Assembly (NCBI GenBank): GCA_963675135.1
Contig: OY776131.1
Coordinates: 37,037,381 to 37,101,380 of the forward strand
Direction: 5' to 3'
Source: Galeopsis tetrahit
Taxonomy: Eukaryota > Streptophyta > Magnoliopsida > Lamiales > Lamiaceae
Length of the DNA: 64,000 bases
In this document: positions 10,676 through 20,387 of the stretch, in pieces
Position numbering within the stretch: position 1 is the stretch's first letter
Layout of the letters: each line of letters opens with the position of its first letter
Notes under the pieces: model-generated
What the model saw: the letters and a program-made list of their open reading frames with translations, nothing else
Database searches by the model: none
Told to the model about the DNA's origin: nothing
Translations under genes and position numbers: made by a program

Positions 10676-11171
10676 CGATCGCAAATAATTTTTTTTTAAA
10701 AATTTTTGGTACTTACCGACGGACTATTCCGTCGGTAATACCGACGGGCGAGCCGACGAAATATCATTTTTTTTAAAAAAATTTAATACTTACCGACGGA
10801 AAATTCCGTCGGTAAATTAAAATAATAAAATTTAAGTCCAAAATATACCGACGGATCTACCGACGAAAAATTGATTTGGGATCCGTCGGTACAGGCGACC
10901 CGGTTTGAAAACTTGGTTTGAAAACGGGTTGGCTTGACTGCCGACGGAATTGAATCTGTCGGTATAGGCGACCCGGTTTGAAAACGGGTTGGTTTGAATC
11001 CGTCGGGAATCCGTCGGCATATACCGACGGACGCATATTTTTCGTCGGTAACCACTACCGACCAATTCATTGACGACGGATAAAATCCGTCGGTAATTCC
11101 GTCGGTAAGAGCCAATACCGACTGAATATCCGTCGGCATAACCGTCGGTAAAACACCTCTTTTTTGTAGTG
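10676..11171. repeat. CACTA 3' subterminal repeats and terminal repeat
   Basis: Dense CCGACGG/CCGTCGG motifs in both orientations up to the GTAGTG end. The tract 'ggcgacccggtttgaaaac' occurs twice near 10898 and 10968. The minus-strand frames here (10783-11199, 10832-11065) are shadows of the repeats. Confidence 0.85.
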
Positions 11172-11233
11172 ATTCACATTGCCACATATACTTTGTCATT
11201 GATACTTTGCCAACTTTGCCATATATTGTAACT

Positions 11234-11355
11234 TCATCGCATGTTTGTGGACCTTCCCAAAACGAAATTAATGACTAAGGTATTTCCACACATAGACATC
11301 GCATGTTTGTGGACCTTCCCAAAGCCAAATTAATGACTAAGGTATTCCCACACGT
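11234..11355. repeat. Tandem duplication, about 63 bp
   Basis: The segment starting 'catcgcatgtttgtggacc' at about 11235 is repeated immediately from about 11298, with a few differences up to 'aaggtattcccacac'. It lies just outside the CACTA element. A short GC-rich stretch (11355-11420) of unknown nature follows. Confidence 0.75.
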
Positions 11356-11537
11356 AGTGAGCACGGCGGGTCGCGCCCGAAGACCCCTCGGTCCCGGACC
11401 CCATTTGGAGCCCCTGGCTATTAGATAACTTTGCCACAAACTTTGCCAATATATAATGTACTTTGATAATAGAATAATATACTTTGTCAATAGAATAATA
11501 ATTTTGTCAATAGAATAATAAACTTTGTCAATAGATA

Positions 11538-12219
11538 TCACCCCTATATACTAATAGGGAGTTTAATTTTGCCACATGTCATCATATGGTTAAATGTGAT
11601 GATGTGTCGAATGGAGATTAAATTGATTTTTTTAAAATTTAATGTGTAATTAAACTATTGGTTAATACATGTCATTGATATTAAAATGGAAAGTCGTACC
11701 TTAATTAAAATAAATTAATATCTTATTTTGATTTTATGTTCTTTTGTCTAAAAATATATCTATACATTTTATAGAATATATCAATTTAATTAATTAATAA
11801 GATAAATTCATTTTTATATAATTTTATCTTTTTTTTTATTACAAGTTAAATACCCCATCCCTTTATCTTATTTTGATTTTATGTTCTTTTGTCTAAAAAT
11901 ATATCTATACATTTTCGAACCCAGGATCTGTGGCCTAGGTAGTGGTGCTCTAACCACTTGAGCTATCCCACTTTGTCTACTATTATCAGTAATTAAATAT
12001 ATATTATAAATTAATTGATAAAATAAATTTACATCATACTAATTATACCTAAAATAATTATTCAAAATAAAAAATTATATAATAAAATTTTAAATTATAA
12101 AAAGTAAATTTACCTATTAAATTTTATAAGTGTATCTTTTAAAATATGAATTATACTATTTTGAATATTACTCCGTAACTTTTATCAATATACCGCGTAA
12201 TGCGCGGGGAGTCATCTAG
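11538..12219 (+). mobile_element. Helitron-like non-autonomous element
   Basis: It begins TCACCCCTATATACTAATAGG after an A and ends in a small hairpin (CCGCG-taatg-CGCGG at about 12193-12207) followed by CTAG and a T. The A|TC...CTAG|T borders with a subterminal 3' hairpin are the classic Helitron signature. No Rep/helicase sequence is present. A 50-bp direct repeat (about 11720-11770 and 11865-11914) and a tRNA-like sequence lie inside. A search for related copies with the same ends would be needed to confirm the borders. Confidence 0.6.
11913..11974 (-). repeat. tRNA-derived SINE head or tRNA pseudogene
   Basis: On the minus strand it reads GGGATAGCTCAAGTGGTTAG (an A-box) and about 30 bases later GGGTTCGAA (a B-box), the spacing of an internal Pol III promoter. 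The anticodon arm and 3' acceptor do not fold into a normal tRNA, so it is not called a functional tRNA gene. Confidence 0.6.
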
Positions 12220-12229
12220 TTAACAATAG

Positions 12230-12890
12230 AAATGAAATTACATAGTAAACAATTAACTTAAACATTTATCTAAAATATTAAATAAAGAATAACAATGCAA
12301 TAGAGTTCTACCAACCATTGTAGAGATTAAAGCAATTAAAAAACCCACCTCGATAGATGAACATGAAAATGATACGTAAAAGCCTCGTAATTATCGTCGC
12401 CTAGCCGTGCGATACATAGAATAACAATTGATCGATTTTTTTATAATAACTAAACATTATTTAATAGAATAAGTAGAAGAACTAAACTGGAAAGACATAT
12501 GATTTATATATGTTTACTACCTTCCTACAGTAGTAGTATATATATATAATGTGCATGAGAGTGAGGGGAGATAGAAATCCTTTTTACAACAATCATTACT
12601 ACCCCATTAATATAATTTTCATAAATTAAACGTATGGGGAAATTGGTGATCAAATAATTGAAATGAAATATTACCATTAATATATTCTCACTTAATTCTT
12701 CTAATGAAAACATAGCGTAAATGTATAAATTGGGGCATATGTAAAGAAAATTATTTGATTCATTTATATATTAAATACGCATACGCATACACATGCATAT
12801 ATATATTATAATTTTCTTTTGAAATAATAATTTATGTATTTATTGGATTAATTCTTACTATTAATATTATTAAATTATGGGATATTACAG
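12230..12890. other. AT-rich spacer, no gene seen
   Basis: No supported coding frame. The minus frame 12525-12713 is AT-rich and lacks domain features. A short part after 12895 matches the pseudo-exon segment also seen at 3640-4030 and 23700-24115. Confidence 0.5.
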
Positions 12891-13024
12891 TTCCATAGTA
12901 ACTTGGTCTACCGAATATTTCTTTCGGTCTATCAGACATTGTGTAGAACACCTTGTGTGATGCTGCATTTTCAATAATTTGGTTAACCACAACTTACCCG
13001 TCCGCAAGCTTGTTGAACAATGTA

Positions 13025-13443
13025 TGAAAGCTAATAAATAATATTAATTATTTATTTAATCCAAACATGAAAGTGGATAATTATAGGAGCAGTTATTTAG
13101 ATAATCTCCTACATAAAGAAATTCAACGGATTTTCCAATAACGATTAAGGTAGAGGGAATTTTGTTCTGTTCTCTGCTCCAAAAGACAGAATGTAGAAAT
13201 AGAGATTTTTGTATTCTATACAATACGCATTATACACACTTATACTCGTAAGGGCACTTAAATTGTGGATATAAGAAGCAATGTGGATATAAGAAGCAAT
13301 TCGTGAAATTCATGTGATCGTGTTCTGACTACGAGGATCACAGTACGTATGTGAAATTCAACCGGGTTCTAGAATCTTCCGCTGCATTGAGAATTACAGG
13401 TTGGTAATTCTAATTCTTATTTCTGGAATAATTAATTCCAACA
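13025..13443 (+). repeat. Probable solo LTR (copia-like)
   Basis: The segment from TGTATGAAAGC (about 13019) to ATTAATTCCAACA (about 13443) has LTR-like ends TG...CA, a stretch 'attcaaccgggttctagaatcttccgctgc' characteristic of copia LTR ends, and no coding content. No matching 5-bp target duplication is visible, so the ends are approximate and the solo status is inferred. Confidence 0.4.
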
Positions 13444-13717
13444 GTACAATAAGTATTTTAGCCAAGTGAATTCGTAGTTAAAGACCACATTCCAGGAAGT
13501 GGAAGCCATTAAAAGCAAAATTACTATATTTCCTGTAAAATCCTTCTCTGTTTCAGTAAAAGAAAACAGGCCTAAGAACTAGAGATCAGAAATACTTAAA
13601 TCATGCATATGAAAATGGATAAGTAATTCTTGACTTTTAATATTCTTTATCATTGAATTTACATTTGTTTTTCAAACTAGTCTACAAAAATGTGGTCTTC
13701 TAAAAAAAATATGAATC

Positions 13718-13984
13718 TCATGTTCTAGTGATGCCAGAGATGAGATCAATGAACAAATCTTGACTACAAGGAATAGTGAGGCCACCCATTGGATGGTGGA
13801 ACCCAAATTCCTCTTCCGCTTGAAATAACAATTCTTGAAATGAAGGATGATTCAAGTACGATACTGGAATTACAAAACGCTTCTTCTCGTTCTCCCCAAT
13901 GTAAACAGCCAAATGGCCTTTTGGGACTTCAGCTGATTTCCTCTCACTGGACAAAGATCGTCTCAAGATTTGGCGGATGGCCAT
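13718..13984 (-). CDS. SAUR: SAUR-C, small auxin-up RNA protein
   Basis: Intact 88-residue intronless SAUR. It has MAIRQILRRSLSSERKS, AEVPKGHLAVYIGENEKKRFVIPV, an EEEFGFHHPMGGLTIPC block and the C-terminal FIDLISGITRT. The Ile-for-Met at position 6, YIGEN and FGFHHP define a subgroup shared with SAUR-E and H. A minus-sense TATA (tgtatatatag near 14090-14100) and a CACATG box at 14140-14145 lie upstream. The gene is divergent from SAUR-D. Confidence 0.95.
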   Translation of the reverse strand: MAIRQILRRSLSSERKSAEVPKGHLAVYIGENEKKRFVIPVSYLNHPSFQELLFQAEEEFGFHHPMGGLTIPCSQDLFIDLISGITRT

Positions 13985-14595
13985 TTTGTATCAAGTAATT
14001 CTTTCTGGTTTAAATGAAAAAATCTGATTTTTTTTGTGAAATAAGTGAAAGCTTTGGAGGATATGTTGCTGGTTGTAGTTGAGGAATGTGTATATATAGA
14101 TGAACAAGGAGAGGCTACATCATAATTTAGAAACAAAAGCACATGGAGAGTAACATGAATTTGTCTTCCAAGGCAACAAAATGTATGATAGAAAAATATT
14201 GTGTCCTACCAACTCTGCCCAAATAGCCCCCAAACGACCCTACTTGGACTTGTTTCAATTAACTTTCCCAGTTCAGTTCAGATCAAAAGGACATAAAAAC
14301 TGACTGAAATTTCCTACCCTTCAAAATCTATCAAGTGGTCTTATAATCCATGGTATTAACTTGGCCCACCATGTGAAATTGAATGCATAGCAATTCAAAA
14401 TTAGGTAGGGTTCTTATATTCATCTTTGTACATATCCATGTGACTGCTAATGTGCTTATGTCTATCAAGTTTTACAGCATGTTGTATACCTATATATTCA
14501 AGCCAATTCTTGATTACGACCAGCAACAAGTCCTCAAACTACTTCAATTTTCTCACGAATAGAAAGCTCCTTTTTCAACACTACTTTATAAGAAA
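13985..14595. promoter_or_regulatory. SAUR-C/D intergenic promoter region
   Basis: A 611-bp head-to-head spacer. CACATG at 14140-14145 and the minus-sense TATA serve SAUR-C. CATGTG at 14437-14442 (in tccatgtgactgctaatgtg) and a tatatatt TATA near 14488 serve SAUR-D. It also shares 'gaccctacttgg' and 'ggtattaacttggcccaccatg' with other SAUR spacers. Confidence 0.65.
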
Positions 14596-14859
14596 ATGGC
14601 CATCCGTCAAATGTTGAGACGATCTTTATCCAGTGAAAGAAGATCAGGTTCATCAGGAGCTGATGTTCCAAAGGGCCATCTGGCTGTTTACGTTGGGGAG
14701 AATGAAAAGAAGCGGTTTGTAATCCCAGTATCATACTTGAACCACTCCTCATTTCAAGAATTGCTATACCAATCTGAAGAAAAATTCGGGTTTCATCATC
14801 CAATGGGGGGCCTCACCATTCCTTGCAAGATTTGTTCAGTGATCTCATATTTGGCTTGA
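14596..14859 (+). CDS. SAUR: SAUR-D, SAUR with frameshifted C-terminus
   Basis: An 87-residue ORF with a normal SAUR start (MAIRQMLRRSLSSERRS, GADVPKGHLAVYVGE, KKRFVIPVSYLNH) through GGLTIPC. After CCTTGC (14821-14826) four bases present in all paralogues (within TGTAGTCAAGAT) are missing. The normal ending DLFSDLI-like is therefore replaced by ten unrelated residues and an early TGA at 14857-14859. The ancestral ending is still readable out of frame up to 14870. It could still make a nearly full-length protein, since the SAUR core is intact, but it may be on the way to being a pseudogene. Confidence 0.85.
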   Translation: MAIRQMLRRSLSSERRSGSSGADVPKGHLAVYVGENEKKRFVIPVSYLNHSSFQELLYQSEEKFGFHHPMGGLTIPCKICSVISYLA

Positions 14860-15866
14860 GTAGAACATGACCTCTTCTTTAAGTTTATGAGGAACACATT
14901 TTTGTAAATTGGTTAGAGGATATACTGAATATACATGAAACAAAATTATTGAGCCATTTTCAGGTTAAAAAGCATTATCTTGTTTGAGTTTCGACCTCTA
15001 ACTATATACAATCTCAACATGCCTAGCTACCACTTTCATTCTTAAATTTGATAACACTTACATTAACTTTACGAAGGAGATATGTTCCTTAAGTTTAGTA
15101 AACAACAATGAATAATGGCTTGATCAGACTGGTCACGGTATACAGAATGGTTACAAATGATTCTTCATGTACCAAAAAAATGATGAATATCCCATAACTC
15201 AGAAAAAAAACAGAATTTAAGTTTATTGGAGCAGATCATTCTTAACAGGAAGTGAGCAATCCGTCAATCAAAGCATCCTTAAATTTACGAACCTCAGCCT
15301 AGTATGTGTCATCGTCAATCAAAATAGTAGCCCGTTTTAAAATAATTTGTGATGACATAATAAGGATTGACAGAGAGCTCTTTTTTTATTCTATGGGTGG
15401 TGGTGCATGGCCGTTCTTAATTGGTGGAGCGGCCATGAATTGATAGGGAGGGGACTTAGCCAGCTTATGACAGACAGCTTGATCCTAGAGAAATCACAAT
15501 ATTTACTGAAAAATTAATCTAAGATGGAAGGATTTGGAATTATGAATTTTAAAATCCACTGCACATGTCTGGATTAGAATTGATAAATGAAGTTTGAACG
15601 CTACTTTTAAATTAAGATGAGTATATCTAAAATTTTAGTATTTTATAGACAAGTGAGTTTGTAGTTAAAGACCACATTCCAGGAGGTGGAAGCCATTAAA
15701 AGAAAAATTACTATATTTCCTGTAAAAAACTTCTCTGTTCAGTGAAAGGAAACAGGTCTAAAAACCGAGAGATCAGAAATATGAATTTAATATTCTGTCA
15801 TTGAATTTACATTTGTTTTTCTACCTAGTCTACAAAAATATGGTCTTCTAAAAAAAAATATGAATC
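14860..15866. other. SAUR-D to SAUR-E spacer, no gene seen
   Basis: No supported frame. Near 15640-15860 it matches the 3' flank of SAUR-C (13460-13700), for example the 'aaagaccacattccagga' and 'ggaagccattaaaag' tracts, showing that the C and E loci were duplicated with their 3' flanks. Confidence 0.55.
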
Positions 15867-16133
15867 TCATGTTCTGTTGAAGCCAGAGATGAGATCACTG
15901 AACAAATCCTGACTACAAGGAATGGTGAGGCCACCCATTGGATGATGGAACCCGAATTCCTCTTCTGCTTGAAATAACAATTCTTGAAATGAAGGATGGT
16001 TCAAGTACGATACTGGAATTACAAACCGCTTCTTCTCGTTCTCCCCAATGTACACAGCCAAATGGCCTTTTGGGACTTCAGCTGATCTCCTTTCACTGGA
16101 CAAAGATCGTCTCAAGATTTGGCGGATGGCCAT
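15867..16133 (-). CDS. SAUR: SAUR-E, small auxin-up RNA protein
   Basis: Intact 88-residue SAUR, nearly identical to SAUR-C and H. It has MAIRQILRRSLSSERRS, AEVPKGHLAVYIGEN, RFVIPVSYLNHPSFQELL, EEEFGFHHPMGGLTIPC and a FNRT end. A minus-sense TATA lies near 16233 and CACATG at 16287-16292. It is divergent from SAUR-F. The longer reverse frames upstream (16093-16392) are non-coding leader. Confidence 0.95.
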   Translation of the reverse strand: MAIRQILRRSLSSERRSAEVPKGHLAVYIGENEKKRFVIPVSYLNHPSFQELLFQAEEEFGFHHPMGGLTIPCSQDLFSDLISGFNRT

Positions 16134-17166
16134 TTTGTATCAAGTAAATATTTTTGCTGGTTTCAAGAATCTGAAATTTTTTGTGAAATAAGTGAAAGCT
16201 TTGGAGGATATGTTGATGATTGTAGTTGAGGAATGTGTATATATAGACGAACAAGGAAAGGCTATATGATAGTTTAGAAACAAAATCACATGGAGGGTAA
16301 CATGGATTTGTCTTCCAACAAGCATCAATATTTAATTCAAGGCAACAAAAAATGTGTGATTGAAAAATATTGTGTTTTACCAACTCTGCCAAAATAGTCC
16401 TGAAACGACCCTACTTGGTTTCAATTAACTTTCCCAGTTCAGTTCAGATAAAAACTGTTAAGTAGGGGTGTTATCAAGTGGTCTTCTTATAATCCATGGT
16501 ATAAGTAGGACAACATTAACTTGAAATAGAATAGTTATAATCCATTGACTGCTATGGGGTCTTATCCAGTCTCTATAACATATCCATGTGATCTTGTCTG
16601 AAAAAAAACTTTATCATCAACTCCAGGCTTTCTGGTGAAGAAGTAATAAGGCAGGGGCCATAGGCGCGAATTGGCACATTGTCTTTCAAATTCTACTGCA
16701 TGATAGAAAACAAGACATTACATTACTTCGCTTGCCATTTTGTTATGAGTAATAAGGAATTGGAAGTTGGCTGAAGAGAATAATACCTTACCAGAATGTG
16801 CCTCTTACATCTAGACTTTTGGTAAGTTGCTACTTGAAAATTGTGGTTGATTGATTAAAGCTGGCAAGACAAATCCATGTGATCTCTGTGGTGGACATTC
16901 GCCTATATAAAAACTATTAAATCCTGTCCCTACATTCACTTCTCTACGCGTATCACTGCTTATAATTTGACCAACAATCCATGTGATTCTTCATGTGCTA
17001 ATGCTTCTCATATCTCAAACCTAAATTCTGAAAGGTTCACCTATATATACACCATTTTTCTAAATTACAACCAACAACAGCTCCTCAAACTACACTTTAA
17101 ACTTTCTCTGCTTTCACTTATCTCCGCAACATTTTCGAGATTTTCTTTCCATCAATCTGTATAACA
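16134..17166. promoter_or_regulatory. SAUR-E/F intergenic promoter region
   Basis: A 1033-bp head-to-head spacer. It holds CACATG at 16287-16292 and a TATA for E, a central 'tccatgtgatcttgtctg' near 16582, and CATGTG at 16980-16985 and 16992-16997 plus tatatata near 17043 for F. The frame 16967-17164 is leader sequence, not a gene. Confidence 0.65.
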
Positions 17167-17436
17167 ATGGCCATTCGTCAAATGCTTAGGCGATCTTTAT
17201 CCAGTGAAAGAAGATCAGGAGTTGATGTTCCAAAGGGCCATTTTGCTGTTTACGTTGGACAAAACGAGAAGAAGCGATTTACTGTTCCAGTCTCATACTT
17301 GAACCACCCTTCGTTCCAAGAATTGCTTTTTCAAGCGGAAGAAGAATATGGTTATGATCATCCAATGGGTGGTCTAACGATTCCATGTAGTGAGGATTTA
17401 TTCACTGATGTCATCTCTGGATTGAACAGAAGATGA
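17167..17436 (+). CDS. SAUR: SAUR-F, small auxin-up RNA protein
   Basis: Intact 89-residue SAUR with GVDVPKGHFAVYVGQ (Gln where most copies have Glu), KKRFTVPVSYLNHPSFQELL and EEEYGYDHPMGGLTIPC, ending ISGLNRR. It belongs to the B/F/G/J subgroup (DVPKGH, TVPV). Its start follows a TATA at about 125 bp and agrees with all paralogues. It is head-to-head with SAUR-E. Confidence 0.96.
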   Translation: MAIRQMLRRSLSSERRSGVDVPKGHFAVYVGQNEKKRFTVPVSYLNHPSFQELLFQAEEEYGYDHPMGGLTIPCSEDLFTDVISGLNRR

Positions 17437-18475
17437 TATATCTTAGATTAATAGAGTAGAATACAATTTTGTAAATTAGTTAGTCCTAGAAATGCAGAAT
17501 ATATGAATATACATGGAAAACCCAGTGATCCAATTTCTGATGCAAAACCATTATCTATTTTGAGTTGTTTCCATTAGTTTTTTAACTACTTATCAAGTTA
17601 TAAAAATCCATCTGAGCTATACACTAATATGGATGATTATAATGAGGTAGGTGCAAAGAAGATGAATACTGGTACATGGATCACATTGATGTGGCATAGG
17701 TTTAATTTCAGTTGGTGTTCAATACATTTCAATAATTTTATGAACTAATTTATTTTTTCGGAACAAAGCCAAGGAATATTTTAAAAAAGGAATAAGAAAT
17801 GCCAAAAAAGTTAGCAGAAATACAGAGAACAAAGCTAATAATCAGGACAACAATCAGCCTAGACAGGGTAGTGCCGTGAATGAAAAACTCTTTAATTTCC
17901 CTTTGAAAGCTTTCCAAACGTGCCAAATAGCTAGTCTTCCAACCAGAATCTGTTTTAATACATCCCATGTTGCAGTTCTTAAAGAAAATATCCAAACTTT
18001 AAGTATTTCAATTGTGAGACTTTTTATGAGAGTCAACTAAGGTTATGCAATATTTAAAGTTAAATTTCTTTTGAGGGACTAATTATTCTTTGAGTCTTCC
18101 GCTGATTATAATGTAATTTTATTGTCTAATAAATTTGTAATTCCTTTTCCTTATGTCAAAGTTTCAATTCGTAATATATTGCATGACATTGACAGTTTGA
18201 CAAGGAGGTATTAGAGCATATGTACGTTTTATTAGAGTTTGATATTTATACTTGTTATATTCTTTCGAGTCAAAATTTATTTTTTTTGCAAAAGAATCTA
18301 AATCATGCATTACCGTGTTTGTCAAAAGAATCTAATATCAAAGGTTTATTAGATTAATTGAAGGGATTATTTTATTAACAATGAGAACGAGTAGGGTTTT
18401 AAGTTAACTAAACAATATGGGCCAACATATATAAGATATATAAGGAAACAATAAAAAAACCTAATTATTGAGTCA
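17437..18475. other. SAUR-F 3' flank and spacer; possible LINE tail
   Basis: The first 150 bp match the 3' flanks of other SAURs. At 17750-18036 overlapping minus-strand frames (ATWDVLKQILVGRLA, VWKAFKGKLKSFS) look like the degraded end of a plant LINE ORF, but without a diagnostic domain. The rest is AT-rich and featureless. Confidence 0.35.
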
Positions 18476-18479
18476 TTGG

Positions 18480-18960
18480 TATGTGGTATTGGGCTTTGTG
18501 CATGAGCCCAGAATGTTTAGGTTTATTAGATTAGATAGGATATATTGTTTTATCCCTATAATTCCCAGGTTTGGTTTACTTGAATTTAGCCCGTGATTAT
18601 AATTGGCCCGAGATTATTATCCTTGATAATCATGCATTTGGGTGTTAATTAGTCCCAACTCCCAAGGAGAAGGTGAGATAATTTAATCCATCAATTCAAA
18701 CATAAATCTCAATTCAATCTATCCCAACCTGTAAAGCAAACGAGCCCTATTGGTTATCTGGTTTTTGAGTCCGAACAAAACGGCTCTTGCACTTGAAAGA
18801 GGAGAATTGTATATCCGGGTAATATTTAGTTCTTCAGTCTTCGGAATAAAGTATTCAACTACTGTGATTCTCCTTTACTTCAACACAGTATTCAGCTAAA
18901 TCATCCATCTTCATTGCAGCAAGATTATTAATATTTTTATAGTCATCTATATTAGAGTTT
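18480..18960 (+). repeat. LTR-like block, copy 2
   Basis: It shares 'tatgtggtattgggctttg' and the 'tggttatctggtttttgagt' to 'cagtattcagctaaatc' segment with 720-990, but has about 200 bp of extra sequence between them (about 18540-18745). The similarity continues into the SAUR 3' flank at 18960-19220, matching 1010-1295. The LTR block is therefore part of, or predates, a duplication joining it to a SAUR locus. Confidence 0.5.
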
Positions 18961-19220
18961 TGCCTCTTTATATGCACAAAACCTAAAACGAAATTTTAAT
19001 CCCCTGTATTAGTGTGTGTAATTTATACATTCAGCAATATATCTCAGATGGATTTAACTTGATAATTTGTATGTATAAAATAATGGAAACAACTCAAGAA
19101 AGATAATGATTTTGCATTTGAAATTGGATCACTGGGTTTTCCATGTATATTCATATATTCTGCATTTCTAGGACTAACTAATTTACAAAATTGTATTCTA
19201 CTGTATTAATCTAAGATATA

Positions 19221-19490
19221 TCATCTTCTGCTCAATCCAGAGATGACATGAGTGAATAAATCCTCACTACATGGAATGGTTAGGCCACCCATTGGATGAT
19301 CAAAACCATATTCTTCTTCCGCTTGAATTAGCAATTCTTGGAATGAAGGGTGGTTCAAGTATGACACTGGAACTGTAAATCACTTCTTCTCGTTTTCCCC
19401 AACATAAGCAGCAAAATGGCCCTTTGGTACATCAACTCGTGATCTTCTTTCGCTGGATAAAGATCGCCTTAGCATTTGACGAATGGCCAT
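19221..19490 (-). pseudogene. SAUR: SAUR-G, nonsense pseudogene
   Basis: A full-length 89-codon SAUR frame with the ATG at 19490 (MAIRQMLRRSLSSERRS, RVDVPKGHFAAYVGENEKK), but codon 37 is TGA (19380-19382). Every paralogue has CGA or CGC (Arg) there, so a single C-to-T change created the stop. The frame stays open afterwards (FTVPVSYLNHP to the normal TGA at 19221-19223), so the loss is recent. It also has Ala for Val in the AVYVGE motif. It is divergent from SAUR-H. Its subgroup matches SAUR-F, while SAUR-H matches SAUR-E, so this pair is in the opposite orientation to E/F. Confidence 0.93.
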
Positions 19491-20120
19491 TGTTAAGCAG
19501 AATGAAGGTTAAAAAAATTGAAAATGTTGTGAGATGAGTGAAAGCAGAGAAAGTATAAAGTATTTTTGAAGGAGTTGTTGATGAATGTAATTTAGAAAAA
19601 TGCTGTATATATAGGTGAACCAATAAATGGTGTATGGTTCAGAATTTAGATTTGTGTGGTGAACAAATTATGGATATGTGGTGGGTTTTAGATATGGGAA
19701 ACATAAGCACATGAGAAATCACATGGATTGCTCATCAACTTTATTGAGATATTAGGCAATGGTACGTAGACAGCTGAAGTTGAAGGATTGCTCATCAACT
19801 TTATTGAGATAACATTTTAAGCAATGATACATAGAGAGCTGAAACCAAGTAGGGTCGTTTGAGGACTATTTTGGCAAAGTTGGTAGGTTACAATATTTTT
19901 AGTCACACATTTTTGTTGGCTTAAATTAAATATTGATGCTTGTTGGAAGACAAATTCATGTTACTCTCCAAGTGCTTTTGTTTCTAGACTATAATATAGC
20001 CTCTCCTTGTTCGCCTATATATACACATTCCTCAACTACAACCAGCAACATATCTTCCAAAGCTTTCACTCATTTCACAACAATTTTCATAATAAACCAG
20101 CAAGATTTACTTGATACAAA
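19491..20120. promoter_or_regulatory. SAUR-G/H intergenic promoter region
   Basis: A 630-bp head-to-head spacer. On the G side there are a minus-sense TATA (near 19604) and two CACATG boxes (19708-19713, 19720-19725). A 45-bp piece ('ggattgctcatcaactttattgagat') is tandemly repeated at 19727 and 19785. On the H side the TATA tatatata lies near 20016, but the expected E-box is changed to 'ctccaagtgctttt', the only one of the twelve genes without it. Confidence 0.6.
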
Positions 20121-20387
20121 ATGGCCATCCGCCAAATCTTGAGACGATCTTTGTCTAGTGAAAGGAGATCAGCTGAAGTCCCAAAAGGCCATTTGGCGGT
20201 GTACATTGGGGAGAACGAGAAGAAGCGGTTTGTAATTCCAGTATCGTACTTGAACCATCCTTCTTTACAAGAATTGTTATTTCAAGCGGAAGAGGAATTC
20301 GGGTTCCATCATCCAATGGGTGGCCTCACCATTCCTTGTAGTCAGGATTTGTTCATTGATCTCATCTCTGGCTTCACCAGAACATGA
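20121..20387 (+). CDS. SAUR: SAUR-H, small auxin-up RNA protein
   Basis: Intact 88-residue SAUR of the C/E subgroup: MAIRQILRRSLSSERRS, AEVPKGHLAVYIGEN, RFVIPVSYLNHPS and EEEFGFHHPMGGLTIPC, ending ISGFTRT. It has Leu for Phe in the SFQELL motif (SLQELL). The start is fixed by paralogue alignment and a TATA about 105 bp upstream. It is head-to-head with the pseudogene SAUR-G. Confidence 0.95.
   Translation: MAIRQILRRSLSSERRSAEVPKGHLAVYIGENEKKRFVIPVSYLNHPSLQELLFQAEEEFGFHHPMGGLTIPCSQDLFIDLISGFTRT

Larger units (their letters stand above)
4557..11171 (+). mobile_element. CACTA (En/Spm-type) DNA transposon, 6615 bp
   Basis: The left end is CACTACAAAAACG at 4557 and the right end TTTTTTGTAGTG at 11171, so the terminal inverted repeats begin with CACTACAAAAA. 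Both ends are flanked by ATT (4554-4556 and 11172-11174), the 3-bp target duplication expected of CACTA elements. Subterminal regions are crowded with CCGACGGA/TCCGTCGG motifs. Inside are a promoter with a 5' UTR intron, a spliced Transposase_24-type gene and the C-terminal piece of a TNP2 transposase. The catalytic part of TNP2 is missing and the remaining gene has lesions, so the element is non-autonomous. Confidence 0.95.

Noticed and set aside
11913..11974. Functional tRNA gene
   Set aside because: A- and B-boxes are present but the anticodon arm and acceptor stem do not pair, so it is called a SINE head or pseudogene.
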